Shown here in pieces: positions 1-9,155 of a DNA stretch of 29,014 nucleotides. Source of the DNA: an uncultured Microbacteriaceae bacterium. Its GTDB lineage: Bacteria > Actinomycetota > Actinomycetes > Actinomycetales > Microbacteriaceae. The notes under the pieces were generated by a model that was not told the DNA's origin, did not search any database, and worked only from the letters and a program-made list of their open reading frames with translations. The stretch spans positions 1-29,014 of the forward strand of contig CAKUJB010000011.1 in NCBI GenBank assembly GCA_934661165.1. Direction: 5' to 3'. A program made the translations under genes and the position numbers. How positions within the stretch are numbered: position 1 is the first letter of the stretch; each line of letters begins with the position of its first letter.

Positions 1-1914
<1,914 letters not shown>

Positions 1915-1916
1915 CT

Positions 1917-3002
1917 TCAGAGCTCTCCGAGCCACGCCCAGGCCGACGCCTCCCACTTCGCGTAGGCGTCCGGGTAGGCGGAGATCTGCACGCGCTGGGC
2001 GGCGACGGTGAGCGCCATGCCCTGCCAGCCGCTGATGTCGAGCAGCCCGCGCGTCCGGCCCGCATTCGGGTTCGAGGGGCCGCCGTAGAACAGCCGGCTC
2101 GCGTGGGCCGGGTCGGTGAGCTGCGCGACGGTGCCCCAGCCGGCGCTCGGGCGCTGCTGGAAGAGGCCGACGGAGTCGAGGTCACCCCAGTCGAGGTTGC
2201 GCAGCGTCGACTCCTGGGCCGCGGTCGCGAGGGCGATGACGATGCCGTAATCAGGGACGCCGAGCTCGCGCCCGACCGCGACGATGACCGCCGCATTCGC
2301 CCGCATCTCGCTCGTGAGCGGCACGACCGCGCCGTTCGAGGCCGGGATGCTCGAGGGCGCCGAATCGACGGGCGGGGCGGCGGGCGGGGCGCCGGCGGGG
2401 ATGACGACGACCTGCCCCGGGTAGATGATCGAGCTCGGTGAGAGGCCGTTCGCGGAGAGGATCCACGCGAGCGCGACCCCGTACGCGTTCGCGATCGCCG
2501 AGAGCGACTCGCCGGCCGCGACGGTGTGGTGCTGCTCGACCGCCGCCGGCTCGGGCTCCTCGACCGGCGGGGCGACGGGGCCGGCGGCCGTGAGCTTGAG
2601 GACCTGGCCCGGCGCGACGGCGGTGCGCCAGCTCAGGCCGTTGAGCGCGAGGAGCGAGGCGAGCTTGAGGCCGTAGCGCTCCGCGATGAGCATGAGCGTG
2701 TCGCCCTCCTGCACCGTGTACATCGCGGGCGCGCTCATGGTCGTCTTGATCGCCTCGGCCGCGGCGCGGGCCGCCTTCTTGGCGTCCTCGAACGCCTCGC
2801 GCACGGTCTTGCCGCGATCGCTCGCGGGCGGGCGGTCGTTCGCCTTCTGCCGCGGGGGCGTCTTCGCCTCGGCGGGCGCCGCGACCCCCGTGAGGTTCGC
2901 GGTGATCGCGATCGTCCCGGCCAGGAGGAGCGGCGCGACGGTGCCCATCCGGCGTCGCCGGGGTCGCGAGAGCCACGGGAGCGCGAATGGCTGCGTGGTC
3001 AT
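1917..3002 (-). CDS. Secreted or membrane-anchored protein with two LysM domains and a lysozyme-like C-terminal domain
   Basis: Probable cell wall-binding protein and possible peptidoglycan hydrolase. The N-terminus has a basic region (residues 13-19) and a hydrophobic segment (about 20-43) ending in AAPAEA, which fits a signal peptide. A short Lys/Ala-rich helical stretch (65-88) follows. LysM 1 covers about 94-138 (starts YTVQEGDTL) and LysM 2 about 158-203 (starts HTVAAGESL); both end in PGQV. After a Pro/Ala linker, residues 230-361 look like a transglycosylase/lysozyme-like fold: a helix, then AAQEST with a candidate catalytic Glu264, then DSVGLFQQRPSAGWG (276-290), as in actinobacterial wall hydrolases. 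It is the first gene of the minus-strand pair with the PASTA kinase, so both probably act on or sense peptidoglycan. The enzymatic function is inferred, not shown. Confidence 0.85.
   Translation of the reverse strand: MTTQPFALPWLSRPRRRRMGTVAPLLLAGTIAITANLTGVAAPAEAKTPPRQKANDRPPASDRGKTVREAFEDAKKAARAAAEAIKTTMSAPAMYTVQEGDTLMLIAERYGLKLASLLALNGLSWRTAVAPGQVLKLTAAGPVAPPVEEPEPAAVEQHHTVAAGESLSAIANAYGVALAWILSANGLSPSSIIYPGQVVVIPAGAPPAAPPVDSAPSSIPASNGAVVPLTSEMRANAAVIVAVGRELGVPDYGIVIALATAAQESTLRNLDWGDLDSVGLFQQRPSAGWGTVAQLTDPAHASRLFYGGPSNPNAGRTRGLLDISGWQGMALTVAAQRVQISAYPDAYAKWEASAWAWLGEL
1923..1928 (-). promoter_or_regulatory. Ribosome binding site of the PASTA kinase gene
   Basis: On the minus strand GGAGAG lies inside the end of the LysM gene, 8 nt before ATG at 1914. 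It supports that ATG over the GTG seven codons further on and supports translation from a shared mRNA. Confidence 0.55.
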
Positions 3003-3061
3003 CGGGGTCCTGCTCTCGTGCCGGCCTGCGGGAGCGTCGTTGCGACTGCAGTTGACTGTGA

Positions 3062-3067
3062 CATATA
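3062..3067 (-). promoter_or_regulatory. Candidate -10 element for the LysM-kinase operon
   Basis: Reading the minus strand, TATATG lies about 60 nt upstream of the LysM start, in the most AT-rich part of an otherwise GC-rich window. No clean -35 hexamer sits 17 nt further upstream, although TTG-containing sequence overlaps the nearby palindrome. The call rests on base composition and hexamer match only. Confidence 0.3.
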
Positions 3068-3082
3068 GCGGGGTTCAAGTCA

Positions 3083-3097
3083 ATCAACGTGGTTGAT
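3083..3097. promoter_or_regulatory. Perfect 6-bp inverted repeat in the divergent promoter region (candidate operator)
   Basis: ATCAAC-GTG-GTTGAT lies in the 186-bp gap between the LysM gene (minus) and the Rv2175c-type gene (plus). The surrounding 3055-3130 is clearly AT-rich. A symmetrical site between divergent genes, one of which encodes a small helix-turn-helix protein, is a reasonable binding site for a regulator. No binding protein can be assigned from sequence alone. Confidence 0.4.
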
Positions 3098-3176
3098 GTG
3101 AAAAGAGTTTACATTTCTGAAACATTTGAGGAATGCGCGACGCCCGCCCGCGGAATCTCGGCCCGCGCATTCGTGG

Positions 3177-3182
3177 CACGAT
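3177..3182 (+). promoter_or_regulatory. Weak -10-like hexamer 6 nt before the GTG of the Rv2175c-type gene
   Basis: CACGAT followed by six bases and GTG matches the spacing of the better leaderless promoters in this window, but the first base of TANNNT is changed. No Shine-Dalgarno sequence precedes this GTG. A leaderless transcript is possible. Confidence 0.3.
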
Positions 3183-3188
3183 CGATGC

Positions 3189-3530
3189 GTGACCGAGGTC
3201 CCGACCGTGACGTGGGTGCCTATCCCCGATATCGCCGAGCGCTTCGACATGAAGCTGAGCCAGGTGCACCGGCTCATCGAGGAGCGGCAGCTCCTCGGCC
3301 GCCGGATCAACGGGGTCCTCAAGGTCCCGGATCCCTTCCTCGGTGACTCAGAGCCGGTGCGCGAGCTGCGCGGCACCGTGCTCCTGCTCCTCGACGCGGG
3401 CTTCACCGAGGAGGAGGCGCTCGACTGGCTGCTCGGGGCGGAGGACAGCCTCGGCGTCAGCCCGATCGAGGCGCTGCGCGCGGGCCGCAAGGCCGAGGTG
3501 CGTCGGGTGGCCCAGGCGCTCGCGTTCTGA
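3189..3530 (+). CDS. Rv2175c-family small DNA-binding protein
   Basis: A 113-residue protein of the Rv2175c type: an N-terminal helix-turn-helix (WVPIPDIAERFDMKLSQVHR, then a wing with RRINGVLKVP) and a C-terminal helical domain (LRGTVLLLLDAGFTEEEALDWL). In Mycobacterium the Rv2175c protein binds DNA and is a reported substrate of the neighbouring kinase PknL. A PASTA kinase gene lies close by here too, in divergent orientation. GTG at 3189 was chosen because similarity to the family starts there; an in-frame ATG 63 nt upstream would add a Pro/Arg-rich stretch of no recognisable kind. The gene ends 4 bp before the stop of the convergent isoprenyl synthase gene. The DNA target and regulatory role are unknown. 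Confidence 0.85.
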   Translation: MTEVPTVTWVPIPDIAERFDMKLSQVHRLIEERQLLGRRINGVLKVPDPFLGDSEPVRELRGTVLLLLDAGFTEEEALDWLLGAEDSLGVSPIEALRAGRKAEVRRVAQALAF

Positions 3531-3534
3531 GGCG

Positions 3535-4647
3535 CTACGCGGTGCGCTTGGCGACGGCGTCGGCGAGCGCGCGGAGCTCGGCCTTCGCGGCCGGTGCGAG
3601 CCGCGCGTCCCCGAGCGCCTCGACGGCCTGACCGAGGCTGTGCTCGATCGCGCGCTCGACGCGGTCGACGGCGCCGCACTCGCGGAGGGTCTGGCGGAGC
3701 ATCTCGATCTGCTCGGCATCGAGCTCGGGATCGCCGAGGAGGTCGTCGAGCAGCGCACGGGCGGAGCCGGGCAGCGCGCCCCGCGCGACGGCGATGAGCA
3801 CGGTGCGCTTGCCCTCGCGCAGGTCGTCGCCGGCGGGCTTGCCCGTCGCGGCGGGGTCGCCGAAGACGCCGAGCAGGTCGTCGCGCAGCTGGAAGGCGAT
3901 GCCGAGCGGCACGCCAAATCGGCGAAGCGCCTCGACCTGGCCCTCGTCCGCACCGCCGAGCAAGGCCCCGATGACCAGGGGGGCCTCGACCGAGTACTTC
4001 GCGGACTTGTACACGACGACCTTCTGCGCCCGCGCCGTGGCCTCCTGATCGGATCGGGTGATCCAGGCGTGCTCCTCGAGCACGTCGAGGTACTGGCCGA
4101 GCGTCACCTCGGCGCGCATTGTCGCGAACTCGCGGCGCGCGGCCGCGGCCTGCTCGCCGAAGCCGTCGCTCGCCGCCGCGAAGAGCTCGTCGCTCCAGCT
4201 CAGCAGCAGATCGCCGAGCAGCATCGCCGCCGCCTGGCCGAAGCGCTCGGGATCCCGCGCCCATTCGGAGTCGCGGTGCAGCCGAGTGAAGTACTCGTGC
4301 GCAGCGGGCGCGCCGCGGCGCACCGCGGAGCGATCGATGATGTCGTCGTGGACGAGCGCGGCGGCGTGGAGCAGCTCGAGCGCCGCGGCGACGCGGACGA
4401 TGCCGTCGCGGGCCGTCAGGTCCTCCTCGGTCGGCATCGGGTCGATCGGGTCGGGCAGCTGCGTCGCGCGCCAGCCCCAGTAGCAGAAGCGCGCACGGAA
4501 CCGCTTGCCGCCAGACAGCAGCGCCCGGGCGGCGGCGTGCACGGGCGCGAGATCCTCCGAGATCTGCGCGAGCTTCGCCGCCTGCTCGCCGAGGAAGACA
4601 TCGAGCGCATCCTGCACGAGGTCGGTGAGATGCTCCCCGGAGGTCAT
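3535..4647 (-). CDS. Trans-isoprenyl diphosphate synthase (geranylgeranyl or polyprenyl type)
   Basis: Condenses isopentenyl diphosphate with an allylic diphosphate to extend an all-trans prenyl chain used for quinones, carotenoids or other isoprenoids. Of 370 residues, the recognisable motifs are GGKRFR (46-51), the first Asp-rich motif DDIID (101-105) followed by RR (110-111), YKSAKYS (213-219), and FQLRDDLLGVFGD (252-264), the position of the second Asp-rich motif. The second motif reads DDLLG rather than DDxxD, as in several actinobacterial members, with DDLREGKR (274-281) after it. The product chain length cannot be read from sequence with confidence. It is monocistronic, convergent with the Rv2175c-type gene and divergent from the DUF3040 gene. 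No Shine-Dalgarno precedes the ATG; a TAAGCT hexamer 6 nt upstream suggests a leaderless transcript. Confidence 0.93.
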   Translation of the reverse strand: MTSGEHLTDLVQDALDVFLGEQAAKLAQISEDLAPVHAAARALLSGGKRFRARFCYWGWRATQLPDPIDPMPTEEDLTARDGIVRVAAALELLHAAALVHDDIIDRSAVRRGAPAAHEYFTRLHRDSEWARDPERFGQAAAMLLGDLLLSWSDELFAAASDGFGEQAAAARREFATMRAEVTLGQYLDVLEEHAWITRSDQEATARAQKVVVYKSAKYSVEAPLVIGALLGGADEGQVEALRRFGVPLGIAFQLRDDLLGVFGDPAATGKPAGDDLREGKRTVLIAVARGALPGSARALLDDLLGDPELDAEQIEMLRQTLRECGAVDRVERAIEHSLGQAVEALGDARLAPAAKAELRALADAVAKRTA

Positions 4648-4653
4648 GGCACC

Positions 4654-4659
4654 AGCTTA
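4654..4659 (-). promoter_or_regulatory. -10 element of a leaderless promoter (isoprenyl synthase gene)
   Basis: Minus strand TAAGCT fits the actinobacterial -10 consensus TANNNT and is followed by exactly six bases and then the ATG. Transcription would start at or within a base of the A of ATG. Confidence 0.6.
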
Positions 4660-4719
4660 GGTCTCGCGCCCCGGGCCTCCGATCTGCTGGGAGGCTCGCC
4701 GACTCTCAGGGCGGCGGCG

Positions 4720-4725
4720 TATCAT
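4720..4725 (+). promoter_or_regulatory. -10 element of a leaderless promoter (DUF3040 gene)
   Basis: TATCAT, then six bases, then ATG at 4732. It lies back to back with the leaderless promoter of the isoprenyl synthase gene in the same 84-bp gap. No ribosome binding site is visible. Confidence 0.6.
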
Positions 4726-4731
4726 CGGGCC

Positions 4732-5097
4732 ATGGCCCTCTCCGAGCACGAGCAGCGACTGCTCGATGAGATGGAGCGGAACTTCTACCGGAGTGACGCC
4801 GAGTTCGCCGCCGCCGGTCGGGGGCGCGTGGACTACACCGCGGTGACGATCGGCGCCCTCGTCGTCGTCGCCGGCATCAGCCTCGCCGTCGTCGGCGTCG
4901 CGAGCCAGATGTGGTGGCTCGGCATCGTCGGGTTCGTCGTCATGTTCGCGGGGGCGCTCATCATGCTGCGCCGCAAGCGGGACGGCGGCGACAGCGCGCC
5001 GGGCACGACGCGCGAGCCCCGCGGCGGCAACGAGTTCATGAGCGCCTTCGAGCGCCGCTGGGACCGCCGCCAGGACCACCAGGACGACGGCGACTGA
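4732..5097 (+). CDS. DUF3040 domain-containing small membrane protein
   Basis: A 121-residue protein that starts with the typical DUF3040 opening MALSEHEQRLLDEMERNFY. It has two predicted membrane helices (about 36-56 and 60-79), a positive cluster RRKRD right after the second, and a charged, Asp/Arg-rich cytoplasmic tail. DUF3040 proteins are widespread in actinobacteria, often upstream of mraZ; their function is not known. The gene is a single unit: its own -10 hexamer lies 6 nt upstream and a strong hairpin terminator follows its stop. Its link with the division cluster is therefore positional rather than operonic. Confidence 0.9.
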   Translation: MALSEHEQRLLDEMERNFYRSDAEFAAAGRGRVDYTAVTIGALVVVAGISLAVVGVASQMWWLGIVGFVVMFAGALIMLRRKRDGGDSAPGTTREPRGGNEFMSAFERRWDRRQDHQDDGD

Positions 5098-5138
5098 CGC
5101 TGCCCGCGGCGAAGAGAGCCCCACGGCCCTCCACCACT

Positions 5139-5166
5139 GAGAACCCCTGAGAAATCAGGGGTTCTT
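5139..5166 (+). terminator. Rho-independent-like terminator after the DUF3040 gene
   Basis: An 11-bp stem (AGAACCCCTGA / TCAGGGGTTCT) plus a closing G-T pair encloses the tetraloop GAAA; the downstream arm runs into TTCGCATTTCC. The T-run is short, as is usual at high GC. It insulates the division cluster from upstream transcription. Confidence 0.8.
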
Positions 5167-5205
5167 CGCATTTCCGGCGTGTCGGATCGTGCCAGTTGTC
5201 TACCT

Positions 5206-5235
5206 AAGTGGAGGAAAGTGGAGTAAAGTGGGGCG
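5206..5235 (+). promoter_or_regulatory. MraZ boxes: three 10-bp direct repeats upstream of mraZ
   Basis: Three tandem copies, AAGTGGAGGA, AAGTGGAGTA and AAGTGGGGCG, with an exact 10-bp period sit 40-70 nt before the mraZ start. MraZ is known in several bacteria to bind GTGG-containing repeats of this spacing upstream of its own gene and repress the cluster. A -10-like TAAAGT (5224-5229) lies within the repeats, so bound MraZ would block the promoter. Confidence 0.85.
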
Positions 5236-5274
5236 CACCAGAGGACAGGCCGGAACCGAAGGGGGTCATCGCGG

Positions 5275-5706
5275 ATGCTGCTCGGCACCTACGCCCCCAA
5301 GCTCGACGACAAGGGCCGCGTCATCCTCCCCGCGAAGTTCCGCGAGGAGCTCGCGGGCGGCGTCGTCATCACCCGCGGCCAGGAACGATGCCTCTACGTC
5401 TTCCCCGAGCGCGAGTTCGAGGGCTTCCATGACCGCATCCGCCAGGCGCCCGTCTCCTCCAAGCAGGCGCGCGACTACATCCGGCTCCTGCTGGCCGGCG
5501 CCCACCAGGAGCGACCCGACGCCCAGCACCGGGTGACGCTGCCGCCGGCGCTGCGCGCCTACGCGGGGCTCGAGCGCGAGCTCACCGTCAACGGCGTCGG
5601 CGGCCGCATCGAGATCTGGGACACCGCGACGTGGGAGGCGTACTACGCCGGCGTCGAGGACGAATTCGTCAATGTCGCGGAGGAGGTGATCCCCGGCCTC
5701 CTCTAG
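5275..5706 (+). CDS. mraZ: Transcriptional regulator MraZ
   Basis: A 143-residue, two-copy AbrB-fold DNA-binding protein, the usual first gene of the division and wall cluster. The first half opens LLGTYAPKLDDKGRVILPAK (residues 2-21) with the conserved DxKGRxxLPAKFR motif; the second half carries DAQHRVTLPPALR, the DxxGRxxLP equivalent in degenerate form. The gene lies downstream of three MraZ boxes, which implies autoregulation. A GGGGG run about 10 nt before the ATG may serve as the ribosome binding site. A 98-bp gap separates it from rsmH, the largest gap within the cluster before ftsZ. Confidence 0.96.
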   Translation: MLLGTYAPKLDDKGRVILPAKFREELAGGVVITRGQERCLYVFPEREFEGFHDRIRQAPVSSKQARDYIRLLLAGAHQERPDAQHRVTLPPALRAYAGLERELTVNGVGGRIEIWDTATWEAYYAGVEDEFVNVAEEVIPGLL

Positions 5707-5804
5707 CGCCCAGGCGCCGACCCCCGGCCGCAGCCCTGACTCCCTTCCCCTGAGCCAGGTCCCGCGGAAGGGGATCCGCGCAGGGGAGCCCTGGCCGACA
5801 CGCC
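5707..5804 (+). other. Structured mraZ-rsmH intergenic leader
   Basis: This gap holds two alternative hairpins. CCCTTCC (5742-5748) can pair with GGAAGGG (5766-5772), or GCGGA (5764-5768) can pair with TCCGC (5775-5779). CAGGG-GAG-CCCTG (5781-5793) forms a third stem 11 nt before the rsmH ATG and contains the only purine run (GGGGAG) that could act as a ribosome binding site. No promoter is evident. Pairing was done by eye and no energies were calculated. Confidence 0.35.
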
Positions 5805-6779
5805 ATGACCGACGCCGAGATCCACACCCCCGTCATGCTCGAGCGCACGCTCGAGCTGCTCGCCCCCGCGCTCGGCCGCGAGGGCGCCCACGTCATCGAC
5901 GGCACGCTCGGCATGGGCGGCCACGCCGAGGCGATGCTCCGGGCACACCCCGCGCTGCGGCTCATCGGCATCGACCGCGACCTCGACGCCATCGAGATCG
6001 CGCGGGCGCGACTCGAGTTCGCCGCCGACCGGGTCACGATCGTGCACGCCGTCTACGACGAGATCGGGCGCGCGCTCGAGGCCGCGGGCGTCGAGCGGGT
6101 CACCGCCGTGCTCCTCGACCTCGGCGTCTCCTCGCTGCAGCTCGACCGGGCCGAGCGCGGCTTCGCGTACTCGAAGGACGCGCCGCTCGACATGCGGATG
6201 GACCGCACCGCCGAACGCACCGCGGCCACCGTCATCGCCGAGGCCACCGAGGGCGAGCTCCGCCGCATCTTCCAGGAGTACGGCGAGGAGAAGCTCGCGC
6301 CGCGCTACGCCCGCCGCATCGTCGAGGCGCGCGAGCTCGAGCCGATCCGCACGAGCGCCCGGCTCGTCGAGGTCATCGCCGAGGCGACCCCCGCCGCGGC
6401 GCGCCGTGCCGGCCACCCCGCGAAGCGCGTCTTCCAGGCGCTCCGGATCGAGGTGAACGGCGAGCTCGAGGCGCTGCGGCGCGGGCTGCCCGCGGCGCTC
6501 GAGGCGCTCGAAGTCGGCGGCCGCATCGTCGTGCTCGCCTATCAGTCGCTCGAGGACCGGATCGTCAAGCGCGAGCTCGCCGCCCGATCGGCCTCCACCG
6601 CACCCGCCGGACTCCCCGTCGAGCTGCCCGAGCACCGGCCGGAGTTCCGGCTGCTCGTGCGCGGCGCCGAGCTCGCGGACGCCGCGGAGCAGGCCCGCAA
6701 CCCGCGCGCGACGCCGGTCCGGCTGCGGGCGGCCGAGCGGCTGCGCGACTCGGGCGCCGCACGACGGGAGGCGGCATGA
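5805..6779 (+). CDS. rsmH: 16S rRNA (cytosine-1402-N4)-methyltransferase RsmH
   Basis: N4-methylates C1402 in the decoding centre of 16S rRNA using S-adenosylmethionine (formerly MraW). The 324-residue protein starts with IHTPVMLERTLELL, typical of the family. The SAM-binding motif DGTLGMGGH is at residues 32-40, the acidic ribose-binding GIDRD at 55-59, and the family motif DLGVSSLQLD followed by RGFAYSKDAPLDMRMD comes near residues 105-135. The C-terminal part contains HPAKRVFQALRIEVNGEL and ends Arg/Ala-rich. ATG at 5805 is the only good start; no in-frame ATG or GTG lies just upstream. The stop overlaps the ftsL start by 4 bp (ATGA). Confidence 0.96.
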   Translation: MTDAEIHTPVMLERTLELLAPALGREGAHVIDGTLGMGGHAEAMLRAHPALRLIGIDRDLDAIEIARARLEFAADRVTIVHAVYDEIGRALEAAGVERVTAVLLDLGVSSLQLDRAERGFAYSKDAPLDMRMDRTAERTAATVIAEATEGELRRIFQEYGEEKLAPRYARRIVEARELEPIRTSARLVEVIAEATPAAARRAGHPAKRVFQALRIEVNGELEALRRGLPAALEALEVGGRIVVLAYQSLEDRIVKRELAARSASTAPAGLPVELPEHRPEFRLLVRGAELADAAEQARNPRATPVRLRAAERLRDSGAARREAA

Positions 6780-7405
6780 ACACGGCGCAGGTTCCGCGGA
6801 TCCGGCCCGCCGCGCCCGCGCGGCAGCAGCCGCAGCGGCGATTCGAGGTCGTCACCGATGCGCAGCGGCGCAAGAGCCGCCCGAAGGTGCTCCATGCGAT
6901 CGTCGCGGTCGTCGGCGCGCTCGCGATCGTCGGCGCACAGCTCCTCGTGTCGATCTGGATCACTGCCGGGCAGTACCGCATCGCCGAGCTGCAGGACGAG
7001 CAGCGGGCGCTCGTGCGCCAGGCGGAGTCGCTCTCCGAGCAGCTCGAGATCCGCAGCTCGACCCAGTATCTCGGCTACGCCGCGACGAGTCTGGGCATGG
7101 TGCCCGCCGCATCGCTCTACACGCTCGACATGACGACGGGCAGCTACTACTCGCTGCCAGGCACCGCCGACGTGCTCGGCTGCGCCGGCGCGTGCGGCCT
7201 CGCCGCGAACGAGCTCATCAAGGGGCTGCCGCTGCCGCAGAAGCCGGCACCGGCGACCGCGGCCGGTGCCACCGAGGCGACCGGCGCCGCGGGGGCCGCC
7301 GAGGCCGCGACCCCGACGATCCCCGGCGGCGCGGCGGGCGAGACTCCGGTCGACCCCGATCAGCCAGTCGCTGCCGAGACCCTGCCCGGTGTGGTGACAC
7401 GATGA
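6776..7405 (+). CDS. ftsL: Cell division protein FtsL-like, bitopic membrane protein
   Basis: Small divisome protein that with FtsQ and FtsB-type partners recruits and activates FtsW-FtsI. The 209 residues comprise a basic cytoplasmic N-terminus (1-36), one membrane helix (about 38-61), a short coiled coil (about 66-92) and the conserved LGMVPAASLYTLDMTTG (106-122). The last 58 residues are low-complexity Ala/Thr/Pro/Gly sequence. Cys136 and Cys140 (CAGAC) lie in the predicted outer part. FtsL is weakly conserved, so the assignment rests on topology and on the position between rsmH and ftsI. It is probably translationally coupled to rsmH. Confidence 0.88.
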   Translation: MNTAQVPRIRPAAPARQQPQRRFEVVTDAQRRKSRPKVLHAIVAVVGALAIVGAQLLVSIWITAGQYRIAELQDEQRALVRQAESLSEQLEIRSSTQYLGYAATSLGMVPAASLYTLDMTTGSYYSLPGTADVLGCAGACGLAANELIKGLPLPQKPAPATAAGATEATGAAGAAEAATPTIPGGAAGETPVDPDQPVAAETLPGVVTR

Positions 7406-7409
7406 TCGG

Positions 7410-9155
7410 GTGCCGATGACACGAGGAACCGCGGCCGGCGCGACTCGTCGCGTCGGGTCGCGCGCCATCGCCGTCCTCGTCGTCCTCGCGATCGTCGTCA
7501 TCGCATTCGTCGTCCGTCTCGTCGACATCCAGGTCGTGTCCGCCGCGACCTACACGGAGCAGGCGCGCGACCGTCGGGCGCTCGCCGCGACGGTCTACGG
7601 CACCCGTGGCGACATCCTCGACATCAACGGCCAGGTGCTCGCGGACAGCGTCGAGCGCTACGACATCACGGCCTCCCCGAAGGTCGCGCTCGGCTACACC
7701 GACCTCAACGGCCCCGTGCTGCCGCACCTCGAGGGCATCGCCTCGGTGACCGGGCAGACGGTCGAGGAGCTCGATGCGATCCTGCGGGCCGACCCGACCT
7801 CCGACTACGCGGTCCTCGCCGAAGACCTCACCCTCGACGAGTACGTCGCGGTGCGCGACCTCGGCATCCCGTGGGTCATCGGCATCCGCGTGCCCGGCCG
7901 CACCTATCCGAACGGCGCGATCGCCGGCAACATCGTCGGCTTCCTCGGCACGGACGAGCCGCTCGCCGGCATCGAGCAGATGATGGATCAGTGCCTCGCC
8001 GCGCAGGACGGCCGCGTCACGTACGAGCGCGGCGCCGACGGCGTGCGGCTCCCGGAGACCGAGGTCGTCGAGGTGCCCGCCATCGACGGCGCGAGCGTGA
8101 CCCTCACGATCGACCGCGACCTGCAGTGGACGGCGATGGAGCGGCTCGCCGCAGGCGTGAGCACGACGGGCGGCGAGTGGGGGCAGGCGATCGTCGTGCG
8201 CGTCGACGACGGCGCGATCATGGCGCTCGCCGACTGGCCGACGTTCGACCCCAACGAGTTCCAGACCGCGACGATCACCGGCTCCCGCGCCTTCACGACG
8301 CCGTATGAGCCCGGCTCGATCATGAAGCCGATCACATTCGGGCTCCTGCTCGACCAGCGGGCGATGGACCCGACGACGCCCGTCGACGCGACGTGGATCC
8401 AGGACTACGGCGAGGGCGGCACGCTGTACGACTTCGGCTGGCACCTGTCGAATCTCACCGCCGCCGGTGTCCTCGCCGTGTCGTCGAACACGGGCACCGC
8501 GAACCTCGCGACGCTCATCCCCGACGATCTGCGCAAGCAGTACATGCTCGACTTCGGGCTCGGCGACATCACGGACGTGCACTTCCCCGGCGAGTCCGCG
8601 GGCATCCTCGGCGAGTACTGGGACGAGCGCACGCGGCTCAACGTCTCATTCGGCGCGGGCATCGCGACGACGATCATGCAGATCGCGGGCGCGTACATCG
8701 CGATCGGCAACGACGGTCTGCGGCTGCCGCTCAAGCTCGTCGAGCAGTGCACCTACCCGGACGGCACGGTCGTCGAGCCCGAGCGCGCCGACCCGATCCA
8801 GGTCATCGACGCCTACGCGGCGAGCACGACGCTCGACATGATGGAGGGCGTCCAGGACTACTACATGAGCATCGGCACCGACATCTACCTCCCCGGCTAC
8901 CGCCTCGCCGTGAAATCCGGCACCGCGACCGTCGCGGAGAACGGCGTCTACGGCGACAAGTCGACCGTCTCCTACGTCGGGCTCGCCCCGGCCGAGAACC
9001 CCGAGTACATCGTCGTCGTCTCGATCGGCCTGCCCTACGGCGGCACCTCCGACCTCGCCGCCCCGGTGATGCGCGACATCATGTCGCATACACTCACGCG
9101 GTACCGCGTCCCGCCGTCGAGCGGCGGACGCACCGACTACCCCCTCTACTGGTAG
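7410..9155 (+). CDS. ftsI: Septal peptidoglycan transpeptidase FtsI (PBP3, class B penicillin-binding protein)
   Basis: Cross-links septal peptidoglycan together with FtsW. The 581-residue protein has a basic start, one membrane helix (about 18-36), the pedestal/dimerisation region with RGDILDINGQVLADS (66-80), and a transpeptidase domain. Catalytic motifs are intact: SxxK at Ser303-Lys306 (PGSIMKP), SSN at 358-360 and KSGTA at 502-506. No C-terminal PASTA repeats are present. The GTG start lies 4 bp after the ftsL stop, and an ATG two codons later is equally possible. Neither has a clear Shine-Dalgarno. CACGAT lies 6 nt before the GTG and resembles a degraded -10. The next gene is murF, not murE. 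Confidence 0.96.
   Translation: MPMTRGTAAGATRRVGSRAIAVLVVLAIVVIAFVVRLVDIQVVSAATYTEQARDRRALAATVYGTRGDILDINGQVLADSVERYDITASPKVALGYTDLNGPVLPHLEGIASVTGQTVEELDAILRADPTSDYAVLAEDLTLDEYVAVRDLGIPWVIGIRVPGRTYPNGAIAGNIVGFLGTDEPLAGIEQMMDQCLAAQDGRVTYERGADGVRLPETEVVEVPAIDGASVTLTIDRDLQWTAMERLAAGVSTTGGEWGQAIVVRVDDGAIMALADWPTFDPNEFQTATITGSRAFTTPYEPGSIMKPITFGLLLDQRAMDPTTPVDATWIQDYGEGGTLYDFGWHLSNLTAAGVLAVSSNTGTANLATLIPDDLRKQYMLDFGLGDITDVHFPGESAGILGEYWDERTRLNVSFGAGIATTIMQIAGAYIAIGNDGLRLPLKLVEQCTYPDGTVVEPERADPIQVIDAYAASTTLDMMEGVQDYYMSIGTDIYLPGYRLAVKSGTATVAENGVYGDKSTVSYVGLAPAENPEYIVVVSIGLPYGGTSDLAAPVMRDIMSHTLTRYRVPPSSGGRTDYPLYW

Noticed and set aside
3525..3540. A bidirectional terminator at the convergent stop codons of the Rv2175c-type and isoprenyl synthase genes
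   Set aside because: Only 4 bp separate the stops and I could not find a convincing stem spanning the junction by eye.
4186..4200. Loss of the second Asp-rich motif in the isoprenyl synthase (DDLLG instead of DDxxD)
   Set aside because: This variant is common in actinobacterial relatives, with the first aspartates and the following Asp retained, so it does not suggest an inactive enzyme.
7398..7403. CACGAT 6 nt before the ftsI GTG as a promoter
   Set aside because: The first consensus base is wrong and the gene lies 4 bp after ftsL within a tight cluster. Not strong enough to call.
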